From Eubacteriales bacterium (GTDB lineage Bacteria; Bacillota; Clostridia; Lachnospirales; Lachnospiraceae), in NCBI GenBank assembly GCA_030524545.1, contig JAUNGM010000010.1, positions 1 through 64,000 on the forward strand: a stretch of 64,000 nucleotides of DNA, given 5' to 3'. The notes beneath the pieces are model-generated. The model saw only the letters and a program-made list of their open reading frames with translations, ran no database searches and was not told where the DNA came from. Shown here piece after piece: positions 43,672-51,859 of the stretch. How positions within the stretch are numbered: position 1 is the first letter of the stretch; every line of letters begins with the position of its first letter. The translations under genes and the position numbers were made by a program.

Positions 43672-44448
43672 ATGGGTATTATTGAAAAAATGAAGCTGGA
43701 TGGAAAAAAAGGATTTGTCACCGGAGCAGCAAGAGGAATCGGTAAATGTACGGCAACCGCATTTGCAGAGGCTGGAGCAGATGTAGCAATCGTAGATCTT
43801 GACTTTGAAGAGGCAAAGAAAACTGCCGCAGAGATTGCTGAAAAAACAGGCAGAAAAGTTATCGCCATCAAGACAGATTGTACAGATAAAGAGCAGGTAG
43901 ATGCAATGGTAGCACAGGTTGTAGAAGAGCTTGGCGGCCTTGATTTCTGCCACAACAATGCAGGTATCTGTATCAATGCACCGGCAGAAGAGATGACATA
44001 CGAGCAGTGGTCCAAGGTAATCAACATTAACCTGAACGGCATCTTCCTTACCGATATTGCAGCAGGAAAATACATGCTGGAAAACGGCGGCGGTTCCATT
44101 ATCAATACAGCTTCCATGTCAGCGCATATCGTCAATGTTCCGCAGCCGCAGTGTGCATACAATGCCTCCAAAGCAGCGGTGATCCAGTTGACTAAATCAC
44201 TGGCCATCGAGTGGGCAAAACGCGGAGTACGTGTAAACAGCATCAGCCCGGGATACATTGGAACGGAATTGACCCTGAATTCCCCAACTCTGATTCCGCT
44301 TATCGAAAAATGGAATGAGATGGCGCCTCTTGGAAGAATGGGTAAACCGGAAGAACTGGAATCCATCTGCGTATACCTTGCCGGAGATACCAGTACCTTT
44401 ACTACAGGATCTGATTTTATCATTGACGGAGCATTCACCTGCTTCTAA
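43672..44448 (+). CDS. SDR-family dehydrogenase of a polyol/sugar operon
   Basis: 258 residues. Rossmann motif VTGAARGIGKC, NNAGI, catalytic Ser in TASMSAHIV, and YNASK. Overall resembles sorbose/xylulose reductase and gluconate 5-dehydrogenase-type SDRs that interconvert polyols and keto-sugars with NAD(P)H. First gene of an operon with a kinase, transporter and HAD phosphatase, so it probably oxidises an imported polyol to a ketose. Start follows AAAGGAG. Confidence 0.9.
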   Translation: MGIIEKMKLDGKKGFVTGAARGIGKCTATAFAEAGADVAIVDLDFEEAKKTAAEIAEKTGRKVIAIKTDCTDKEQVDAMVAQVVEELGGLDFCHNNAGICINAPAEEMTYEQWSKVININLNGIFLTDIAAGKYMLENGGGSIINTASMSAHIVNVPQPQCAYNASKAAVIQLTKSLAIEWAKRGVRVNSISPGYIGTELTLNSPTLIPLIEKWNEMAPLGRMGKPEELESICVYLAGDTSTFTTGSDFIIDGAFTCF

Positions 44449-44461
44449 AAAGAATGGATGC

Positions 44462-44512
44462 GGCACAGTATTTGAGAATAGCGGTAAGGCGGAATTCTCA
44501 ATTACTGTGCCG
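44462..44512 (+). repeat. Long intercistronic hairpin between SDR and kinase genes
   Basis: GGCACAGTATTTGAGAAT pairs with ATTCTCAATTACTGTGCC (one or two mismatches). No T tract follows, so it may adjust expression or protect the SDR message rather than end transcription. Confidence 0.6.
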
Positions 44513-44612
44513 GGGAGAAGGCAGATACAAAGCATTTAGAAAAATGACTTCCGGCAACATGCCGCCGAACCGAAGGTGAGGAGGCACTAATAATACGAGA
44601 TGGGGAAAAAAT

Positions 44613-46208
44613 ATGGATAAGAAAGAATTGATCATAAACGGGAAGACTGCTCTTGGTATTGAGCTGGGTTCCACCAGAATAAAAGGAGTACTGATTGATC
44701 TTCAGGGAAATGTTCTGGCAGTCGGCATACATGATTGGGAAAATTCCTTTATTGATAATATCTGGACCTATAGTCTGGAAGAAATCCACACAGGAATCCG
44801 TCATTGCTACAGTTCATTAAGAGAGGACGTAGAGAAGAAATACGGGGTTGTCCTGCAAAACATCGGAGCGATCGGAGTAAGTGCCATGATGCATGGATAT
44901 ATGGCATTAGATAAAAACGGCAGCCAAATCGCGCCGTTCCAGACATGGAGAAATACCAATACGCAGAAGGCAGCAGATGAGCTGACGGAGCTTTTTGATT
45001 TTAATATTCCGCTGCGCTGGTCTGTTGCACATTTATACCAGCGGATCCTGGACAGGGAAGAACACGTGGAGCGGCTTGATTATGTTTCTACCTTAAGCGG
45101 ATACATTCACTGGAAGCTTACAGGACAAAGAGTGATCGGAGTCGGCGATGCAGCGGGAATGTTCCCGATTGATTCCGATAAAAATGATTACGATGAGGTC
45201 ATGATAAGTAAATTTGATGCTTTGGTAGAGCCGTATGGATATTCCTGGAAGATCAGAGACATTTTCCCCAAGGTTCTTGTAGCAGGTGAAAATGCAGGAA
45301 CACTGACTGAAGCCGGCGCTGAATTTCTTGATGAAACCGGAAATCTGAAAGCCGGAATTCCCATGTGCCCTCCGGAGGGTGATGCCGGAACCGGAATGAC
45401 TGCAACTAATTCTGTTGCTCCCAGAACCGGAAACGTATCTGCCGGAACCAGTACCTTTGCAATGATCGTGCTGGAAAAGAAACTGAGCAAGGTTTACCGT
45501 GAGATTGATATGGTATCAACGCCAACAGGCTTTCCGGTTGCCATGTCACATGCAAATAACGGAACTTCGGATTTGAATGCATGGGTAGGGCTGTTTGGAG
45601 AATTCTGTGAATTGATGGGAGTTCAGGCGGATACCGGAACTTTATTTGAAAAGCTTTATACACAGTCCTTAAAGGGAGATAACGACTGCGGAGGACTTCT
45701 TGCATATGGATATTATTCCGGTGAAAACATTACGATGATCAACGAAGGCCGCCTTGCATTTCTGCGTACTGCGGAAAGCAGATTTAACCTTGCAAACTTC
45801 ATGAAGGTTCATCTGTATACGTCATTAGGAGCAGTGAAAATGGGACTGGATATTCTGATCGAGGATGAAAAGGTAAAGGTTGACCGTCTTATGGGTCACG
45901 GCGGCTTCTTTAAAACAAAAGGGGTAGGACAGAGATATCTGGCTGCCACGGTCAATGCACCGGTTACTGTTATGGATACGGCCAGCGAAGGCGGTGCATG
46001 GGGAATTGCCCTGCTTGCGGCGTTCCTGATTGACCGGAATCCGGATGAAAAGCTGGAGGATTATCTGGAAACAAGGATTTTTACAGGATTGTCCGGAGAA
46101 ACGCTGATGCCGCATAAAGAAGATGTAGAGGGCTTCAACGTATTTATGGAGAGATACAAAGCTGGACTTACAATTGAGAAATGTGCAATTGACGTGATGA
46201 ACTGGTAA
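44613..46208 (+). CDS. FGGY-family carbohydrate kinase
   Basis: 531 residues. ATP-binding GIELGSTRIKGVLIDLQG at the N-terminus, GVSAMMHGYMALD with the sugar-binding QTWRNTNT, and C-terminal ATPase segments (GDAGTGMTATNSV; VSAGTSTFAMIV; DRLMGHGGFFKTKG). It should phosphorylate a ketose or polyol; the exact sugar is not evident. Its neighbours (SDR dehydrogenase upstream, GPH transporter 10 bases downstream) define a complete uptake-oxidation-phosphorylation route. Confidence 0.9.
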   Translation: MDKKELIINGKTALGIELGSTRIKGVLIDLQGNVLAVGIHDWENSFIDNIWTYSLEEIHTGIRHCYSSLREDVEKKYGVVLQNIGAIGVSAMMHGYMALDKNGSQIAPFQTWRNTNTQKAADELTELFDFNIPLRWSVAHLYQRILDREEHVERLDYVSTLSGYIHWKLTGQRVIGVGDAAGMFPIDSDKNDYDEVMISKFDALVEPYGYSWKIRDIFPKVLVAGENAGTLTEAGAEFLDETGNLKAGIPMCPPEGDAGTGMTATNSVAPRTGNVSAGTSTFAMIVLEKKLSKVYREIDMVSTPTGFPVAMSHANNGTSDLNAWVGLFGEFCELMGVQADTGTLFEKLYTQSLKGDNDCGGLLAYGYYSGENITMINEGRLAFLRTAESRFNLANFMKVHLYTSLGAVKMGLDILIEDEKVKVDRLMGHGGFFKTKGVGQRYLAATVNAPVTVMDTASEGGAWGIALLAAFLIDRNPDEKLEDYLETRIFTGLSGETLMPHKEDVEGFNVFMERYKAGLTIEKCAIDVMNW

Positions 46209-46218
46209 GGAGAATGAT

Positions 46219-47556
46219 ATGGGAAAATGGGGAAAACGAATAGGGTATGGTATTGGGGATCTCGGATGTAATCTTGTTTTTAGTACAATGGCATCCTATC
46301 TCATGGTTTTTTACACAGATGTATTTGGTATTACCGCAGCGGCTGCAGGAACGATGATGCTGGTTACAAAGTTTATCGATGCACTGACAGATACAGGAAT
46401 GGGCCTGATTGTTGACAGAACCCACTCAAAATGGGGCCAGGGACGGCCGTATTTCCTTCTGGGGGCTGTACCGTTTGCAGTATTTACGTTTTTGACATTT
46501 TATATTCCGAATCTGGGAGGCACCGGAAAGCTGGTATGGGCTTATGTAACCTACTGTCTGCTCTGCACGGCATATACGGTAGTAAATATCCCGCTGAATA
46601 CAATCGTTCCGAGACTGACCTCAGATGTCCATGAGCGGGATATTCTGGTATCTACACGAATGGTATGTGCTATGGCTGGAACAGCGATCGTTATGTCTAT
46701 TACAGCACCATTGGTAGAGTTTTTTGGAAAAGGCAATGAGGCAAGAGGATATCTTGTTACAATGACTATTTACGGAATTGCAGCAATGCTTATTTTCTTT
46801 GTTACCTTTGCAAGCACTGAGGAGGTTGTTCCTCCTTCTGTTACTCAGAAGCACAGCTCTATTATCGAAGATTTCAAGGGGCTTACCGGACAGGCATGGA
46901 TTCTGTTTTTGCTGAACCTGTTTTACTTTTCCCTTTATGTAGTCAGAAGCACCACTGTTATTTATTACTTTAAATATAATCTGGACAGATCGGACTGGCT
47001 GTCTTTGGTTGGTATCCTTGGAATTTTGTCCGGCCTTCCAATGCTGCTTCTTCTTCCTGCACTTGAAAAGAAATTCAGTAAGAGAAGCCTGATGTTCTTT
47101 AGTATCGCATTATATATTGCAGGCGACCTGCTCATTTTTGTAGGAAGAAATTCTGCATTCTGCCTGCTGGCCGGCCTGGTGATCACAGGACTTGGAATCT
47201 ATGGTATCTTTGGAATTACCTTTGCTATGCAGCCTGACGTTATTGATTATTCAGAGTATAAAAAGAATGCAAGCGTATCCGGTCTGATTGCTGCATTCCA
47301 GGGCTTTTTTGTAAAAGGCGGAATGGGACTGACAAGCTTTATTATCGGTGTATTCCTGAAAAACGGCGGTTATGTTGCGAATGCAGTTCAGACGGAAAAG
47401 GCTCTTTCCTATATTGAAATATGTTTTATCTGGATTCCGATCGTTTTATGTGTGCTGATCGCAGTGCTTACCTATTTCTATAAGCTGGACGGCATCCGTG
47501 GGGAGATGACCATGGAATTAGAAAGCCGGAGAGGAAAAATGGCAAATGAGATTTAA
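46219..47556 (+). CDS. GPH-family (MFS-related) sugar transporter
   Basis: 445 residues and about twelve helices. Family motif GLIVDRTHSKWGQGRPYFLL after helix 2, and KRIGYGIGDLGCNLVF at the start. Glycoside-pentoside-hexuronide transporters are cation symporters for sugars (compare MelB, XynB-linked transporters). The HAD gene starts 11 bases before its stop. Confidence 0.92.
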   Translation: MGKWGKRIGYGIGDLGCNLVFSTMASYLMVFYTDVFGITAAAAGTMMLVTKFIDALTDTGMGLIVDRTHSKWGQGRPYFLLGAVPFAVFTFLTFYIPNLGGTGKLVWAYVTYCLLCTAYTVVNIPLNTIVPRLTSDVHERDILVSTRMVCAMAGTAIVMSITAPLVEFFGKGNEARGYLVTMTIYGIAAMLIFFVTFASTEEVVPPSVTQKHSSIIEDFKGLTGQAWILFLLNLFYFSLYVVRSTTVIYYFKYNLDRSDWLSLVGILGILSGLPMLLLLPALEKKFSKRSLMFFSIALYIAGDLLIFVGRNSAFCLLAGLVITGLGIYGIFGITFAMQPDVIDYSEYKKNASVSGLIAAFQGFFVKGGMGLTSFIIGVFLKNGGYVANAVQTEKALSYIEICFIWIPIVLCVLIAVLTYFYKLDGIRGEMTMELESRRGKMANEI

Positions 47557-48193
47557 AGGAGCAATTTTTGATATGGATGGAGTGCTTTTTGATACGGAAA
47601 GGCTCTATCAGGAAACCTGGAAAGAAATTGCTATGGAGCGCTCCATTAGACTGGAAGATGATTTTTTGATGGCAATTTCCGGAACAAACGGAATACATAT
47701 GAAACAGGTGATTGAAAAATATTACCATGTTTCGGATGGAACCGGAATTATGGAAGAGTGTATGGAGCGGATGAAACGGAAACTTGAGATACAGGTTCCT
47801 GTGAAAAAAGGGGTATATGAGATATTAGAGTATTTTCACGGGACCGGTATGCGTCTTGCTGTGGCAAGCAGCAGCTCTGCAAGGCAGATAGAAGCAAATC
47901 TTTCAAAGAGCGGCATACGGGACTATTTTTCAAAAATCGTCAGCGGAGCAGAAGTAGCATACGGCAAACCGTCACCGGATATTTTCCGGCTTGCTGCCCA
48001 AAAGCTCGGCTGCAGGCCGGATGAATGCCTGGTTTTCGAAGACAGTGAAAATGGAGTAAGAGCCGGACATGCGGCAGGCTGCTTCACAGTTATGATCCCG
48101 GATCTGATCGAACCGAATGAGGAGATCAAGGCACTGTGTTCTAAAGTTTCTCCTGATTTTCTGCAGGTTCGTGAAGAAATGGAAAAGGTATAG
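47546..48193 (+). CDS. HAD-family phosphatase / beta-phosphoglucomutase-like
   Basis: 215 residues. Motif I FDMDGVLFDTE with the two Asp, motif II AVASSSS, motif III and IV GKPSPDIFRLAAQKLG and VFEDSENGVRAGHAAG. Cap domain of subclass I. In this operon it likely dephosphorylates a sugar or polyol phosphate, either for salvage or to relieve phosphate stress, or it isomerises a phosphorylated sugar. Overlaps the transporter gene. Confidence 0.88.
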   Translation: MRFKGAIFDMDGVLFDTERLYQETWKEIAMERSIRLEDDFLMAISGTNGIHMKQVIEKYYHVSDGTGIMEECMERMKRKLEIQVPVKKGVYEILEYFHGTGMRLAVASSSSARQIEANLSKSGIRDYFSKIVSGAEVAYGKPSPDIFRLAAQKLGCRPDECLVFEDSENGVRAGHAAGCFTVMIPDLIEPNEEIKALCSKVSPDFLQVREEMEKV

Positions 48194-48283
48194 TGATTGA
48201 CATTGCCGGCGCATGGCTTTATCATAGAAAGCGTATTCAATGAAAAAAGCAGAAAGTTTCACAGGCTTAGGAGGATGTATCAA

Positions 48284-48634
48284 ATGTTATTTTTAGAATA
48301 CCCGGCATGCAGTACATGTAAAAAGGCAAAGAAATGGCTGGAAGGAAACGAAGTTGCCTTTGAAGACCGTCATATCAAAGAGCAGAATCCAACAGTGGAG
48401 GAGCTGAAAGAATGGCACAGGAAAAGCGGCCAGCCTTTGAAAAAGTTTTTTAATACCAGCGGTCAGCTTTATAGAGGTATGGGTCTGAAGGACAAGCTTT
48501 CTTCTATGAGTGAGGAAGAGCAGTACAGGCTTCTGGCTGCGGACGGAATGCTGGTTAAGCGTCCCCTTATAATTGGTGAGGATTATGTGCTGATCGGATT
48601 TAAGGAAACGGAGTGGAGCGAGAAGCTTCTTTAA
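48284..48634 (+). CDS. ArsC/Spx-family thioredoxin-fold protein
   Basis: Start at the ATG 9 bases after AGGAGG (MLFLEYPACSTCKKAKKW), giving 116 residues. CSTC is the redox pair near the start, as in Spx/MgsR and YffB-like proteins; ArsC proper uses a single Cys. KEQNPTVEELKEW and KRPLIIGEDYVLIGFKE are conserved in the family. It could be a stress regulator or reductase. It lies 90 bases after the HAD gene and has its own terminator, so its link to the sugar operon is weak. Confidence 0.85.
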   Translation: MLFLEYPACSTCKKAKKWLEGNEVAFEDRHIKEQNPTVEELKEWHRKSGQPLKKFFNTSGQLYRGMGLKDKLSSMSEEEQYRLLAADGMLVKRPLIIGEDYVLIGFKETEWSEKLL

Positions 48635-48673
48635 AAAGTAAAATCTATAAAAAATAGATTTGTATTTAAGCAG

Positions 48674-48708
48674 ACGGCAGGAATTCATTGGGGATTCCTG
48701 CCGTTTTA
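48674..48708 (+). terminator. Terminator of the ArsC/Spx-like gene
   Basis: ACGGCAGGAAT pairs with ATTCCTGCCGT around a short loop, followed by TTTATC. Confidence 0.8.
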
Positions 48709-48747
48709 TCATATTTATAAAAAAAATAAAAAAATTTATAAAAAAGC

Positions 48748-48775
48748 GAAACCTTTTGCCTGAAAATACGGTCTA
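48748..48775 (+). promoter_or_regulatory. Possible ECF-type promoter of ECF sigma pair 3
   Basis: GAAACC (48748-48753) and CGGTCTA (48769-48775) with a 15-base spacer resemble the GAAAC / CGTC promoters of Bacillus-type ECF sigmas, suggesting autoregulation. A sigma-A-like TATAAT also lies close (48776 region). Confidence 0.35.
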
Positions 48776-48912
48776 TATAATATAGGGGTTTTTAATACCG
48801 TATCCTGTAGACCGTCGCTGGTAAAGCAAATGCGCAGGGGAAATGTTAAGATACGATCATACGATCGGGTATGAAACAGGCTTCCGGGTGCAGCAAATGA
48901 AATGAGGAAAAT

Positions 48913-49476
48913 ATGGAAGATGGAAAGATCATAGAACTGTTTTTTCGAAGAGAAGAGAGGGCAATCCGGGAACTGAGTGCGAAATACCAGCCCTATTGTT
49001 TTAAGATTGCCTGGAATATCCTGAATAATAAAGAAGATTCGGAAGAATGTGTGAATGACACATGGCTTTCCGTGTGGTCGGCAATTCCCCCTGACAGGCC
49101 GTCCATACTGGCAGCCTTTGTGGGGAAGATAACAAGAGGACATGCGATTGACTGTTTAAGAAAAAAATATGCTGCAAAGAGAATGGATATGCATATCACA
49201 TACATAGAGCAGGAAACAGAGATCATTGATAAAATGATTTCGCATTCCCTGGATGATGCAATAGCAGAGAAAGAACTGATTCGGATCATCAATGAATTTC
49301 TTCGGAGTCTGTCAGAAGCGGACAGGGATATTTTTTTGAGAAGATACTGGTATCTTGACAAAGAAGCAGACATTGCCAGGAGACATGGAAAAACAGTGAA
49401 TGGAATCAAAATGAATCTGCACCGAAGCAGAAAAAAACTGTATAAAATTTTAAAGGCAGAAGGGAGCTTATTATGA
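48913..49476 (+). CDS. ECF-type RNA polymerase sigma factor (pair 3)
   Basis: 187 residues. Region 2: NNKEDSEECVNDTWLSVWSA and GHAIDCLRKKYAAK; region 4: DRDIFLRRYWYLDKEADIAR and GKTVNGIKMNLHRSRKK. Start follows GAGG at 5-6 bases. It overlaps its DUF4179 partner by 4 bases, as in pairs 1 and 2 but on the other strand. Confidence 0.9.
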   Translation: MEDGKIIELFFRREERAIRELSAKYQPYCFKIAWNILNNKEDSEECVNDTWLSVWSAIPPDRPSILAAFVGKITRGHAIDCLRKKYAAKRMDMHITYIEQETEIIDKMISHSLDDAIAEKELIRIINEFLRSLSEADRDIFLRRYWYLDKEADIARRHGKTVNGIKMNLHRSRKKLYKILKAEGSLL

Positions 49477-50540
49477 GCGGAAGACATTATGAGTTACTGG
49501 AACTTTTGCAGAATGCGGATGAACAGATGGTGTATCAGGCAGGACAGCCGTGGGCAGAAAAAAAGAAAAGATTTCCGGTTTCCGCCTGGGCATGTGCGGC
49601 CTGTATCGCACTTGTTATCTTTGCCGGAACCGTCGGTATTTTTCATGAGCAGGTTGTGGCTGCCATCCGGGAGTTTACCACAAGAATTTCAGAAATTATT
49701 GTAAACAGGAAGGACTTACAGCCGTATACGGAAGTGATCAATCAGACACAGACCAAGGACGGCGTCAGTATGACCCTGGATGAGGTTGTGCTGGATTCCC
49801 ACAGAATTTTGGCAACTGTTGAAGTCTCTTCGGACGTGCCGGTCGTTATAGATGACAGAGGGCTTTCAAACCAGTGGCCATTGCTGGCGTCTGTGAAAAT
49901 GGACGGGGAATATCTGGATAGTCTTATGATGAGCCAGTATATGACTGATCTCCCCGGCCAGTATGTGCTGGAATACTCCGTGGAGGAAGGGGAAATTCCG
50001 CAGAATTTCTCAGAGGTAGAGCTTTTTATTAATTATGGTATGACAAATGCAGAAAGCCAATGGGAAAATAAGGTTGATTTTACCTATTCCTTTGCCGCAA
50101 CGAAGCAGGAACTGCTGCGTAAGTCAGCAACGATTCCGATTGATGCGGATATTACGGCAGGAGACGGACTTGTCTTCCATTTGGAGGAAATAACATATAC
50201 GGATGCTTCGGCACGTATGAAAATGACCTGTAACAAAGAGCCGGGAACCCGGACAGAAGAAGATGGGGACAGCTATTACAGTCTCCCATACTATTATTCA
50301 CTGGATGTGGAGGATGACAGGGGCAATTGCATGTCTTTTGATGTATTGGAAAATTCCTATAACGATGAAACCAGAGGGCTGACCTGCGAAAGCTTCCTCG
50401 GAACACCGCCGGAAGAAAGTACGGCATATCTGGACATTTCCCTGGTAAGGTTTAAGCCGGTGTTTGTCATGGAGGAAGAGAACGGCAAAGAACCGGAGGA
50501 AGAGAAGGTAGGCGAAATCCGGGTCGGGCTGGAACATTGA
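49473..50540 (+). CDS. DUF4179 membrane protein, putative anti-sigma factor (pair 3)
   Basis: 355 residues: short cytoplasmic N-terminus (MSGRHYELLELLQNADEQMV), one helix (about 40-57), extracytoplasmic DUF4179-type domain (YTEVINQTQTKDGVSMTLDE), acidic near the end. Cytoplasmic part is only about 38 residues, so any sigma-binding domain is minimal. Partner of the upstream ECF sigma by overlap and by analogy to pair 1. Confidence 0.8.
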   Translation: MSGRHYELLELLQNADEQMVYQAGQPWAEKKKRFPVSAWACAACIALVIFAGTVGIFHEQVVAAIREFTTRISEIIVNRKDLQPYTEVINQTQTKDGVSMTLDEVVLDSHRILATVEVSSDVPVVIDDRGLSNQWPLLASVKMDGEYLDSLMMSQYMTDLPGQYVLEYSVEEGEIPQNFSEVELFINYGMTNAESQWENKVDFTYSFAATKQELLRKSATIPIDADITAGDGLVFHLEEITYTDASARMKMTCNKEPGTRTEEDGDSYYSLPYYYSLDVEDDRGNCMSFDVLENSYNDETRGLTCESFLGTPPEESTAYLDISLVRFKPVFVMEEENGKEPEEEKVGEIRVGLEH

Positions 50541-50623
50541 CAGAAAGAAATTGAGGAAAGCGATAATAAAAAGAATCTGTTGGAAGGATATACGGAAAAG
50601 AATGGATCATGGAGGGATAAAGA

Positions 50624-50971
50624 TTGTATAGGACAGAAGAAATGGAATGGAAAAGAAGGATTCGGGAAGAAAAAGCAGGAATTGTCCGTATATCTATTCT
50701 GGCAGCAGTGCTGGTTTTCATTGTGATGGTATTGGATTCAATTAAATACGGAGCGGATTTCTCTGTTTTTCTATTTGCACTGGTATATGTTTCGCTGTTT
50801 GGCCTGATCGCAGGGCTGTCCTTTGCGGTGTGCAGTGTTGTCAGGAGCCGCAGAAGTCTGCCGTTTATAAGAACGGCAGTCATATCACTGCTTTATATGG
50901 CATTTCCGATCGTCCTGTTTACGTTTGGAATCATATGCGTTATACTGGGAATAGGACCGGTTCCAAATTAA
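50624..50971 (+). CDS. Small membrane protein of unknown function
   Basis: 115 residues from a TTG (GGAGGG 6 bases upstream). A charged N-terminus (EEMEWKRRIREEK) precedes three or four hydrophobic helices (about 22-40, 48-70, 85-108). No family recognised. It lies 83 bases after the DUF4179 gene and 99 before the DUF4825 gene, all on the same strand, and may belong to the ECF-controlled group. Confidence 0.6.
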   Translation: MYRTEEMEWKRRIREEKAGIVRISILAAVLVFIVMVLDSIKYGADFSVFLFALVYVSLFGLIAGLSFAVCSVVRSRRSLPFIRTAVISLLYMAFPIVLFTFGIICVILGIGPVPN

Positions 50972-51070
50972 CGGAACCGATGTATGATGTTGGAAGAAAG
51001 AATATAAAACATAATTATCAAACAGGATCGGTAATGATAGAAACGATCATATAGGACTGAGGAGGCCGGG

Positions 51071-51742
51071 ATGAAAAGAAAGATTTGTTGCTTAGTAATA
51101 ATCATCAGTATGCTAGCTGCAGCGCAGGTGCAGGCGAATGAGAAAAAAGATTCAGCATCGATTTCCGTTATTGGCGGAGCAGACGGCCCAACCTCCATAT
51201 TTCTGGCCGGGAAACTGGAGGAGGAACCGTCCGAAGAGGGCGAACATGCGGCTGAGGATCTCTATGCATTAAAAACAGAATATGTGGGTGATGCTTCTGC
51301 GATTGGATTCCTGATTGCGGAACTGACAGAGACCGGTTATCTGCCGCAGTCAAAAGGTACGACCTTTGAAATCCTGTCAGAAAAAGAACCCTATGGTCTG
51401 CGTATCCTTTTTGAGGAAGAGCCTGAGGACAGAGATGCAGCGGATCAGAGGCTGATGGATGGCGGAACGATAATGCTGGCGCTGGTTGATAATCTGTCGG
51501 AAATAGAGTTTATTTATCCGCTTGGCAGCCAGGAAGATTCGGGTGGTCGTCCGGCGGCAGATTCTGAGGGTGAGACGGGTGAGGGTGGCGATGTGTCGTA
51601 TACCCTCTGCTGGGATCTGGAATCTGCAGAAGCGTATCTGGGCAGGAATGTGAAAGATTACGGAGAAAACCTGGAAACGTTTCAGGAGTTGATCACTGAA
51701 ATACAGGCAGAAGTAGTACCTGGGGAAAGTGAAGCGGACTGA
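51071..51742 (+). CDS. Secreted DUF4825-type protein with IGGADGPTSIF motif
   Basis: 223 residues with Sec signal peptide (1-22, cut near VQANE). Next comes ISVIGGADGPTSIFLAGK, a motif best known from the beta subunit of Na+-translocating decarboxylases, here outside any such protein. Then a domain YVGDASAIGFLIAELTETGYLP to about residue 140 of DUF4825 type. Glu/Asp-rich. Start after GAGGCCGGG. Role unknown; its place after an ECF/anti-sigma pair suggests an envelope function. Confidence 0.65.
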   Translation: MKRKICCLVIIISMLAAAQVQANEKKDSASISVIGGADGPTSIFLAGKLEEEPSEEGEHAAEDLYALKTEYVGDASAIGFLIAELTETGYLPQSKGTTFEILSEKEPYGLRILFEEEPEDRDAADQRLMDGGTIMLALVDNLSEIEFIYPLGSQEDSGGRPAADSEGETGEGGDVSYTLCWDLESAEAYLGRNVKDYGENLETFQELITEIQAEVVPGESEAD

Positions 51743-51859
51743 CCGGCCATAAATAGGAAATAGAGAGAAGAGTTAAAAAATCAGTATTGAAGCTGCAGGG
51801 AAAGGTGAATAATATAAACAGAAGAGATGGAGGATCAGATGTAACGGAGGTAGCTGAGA

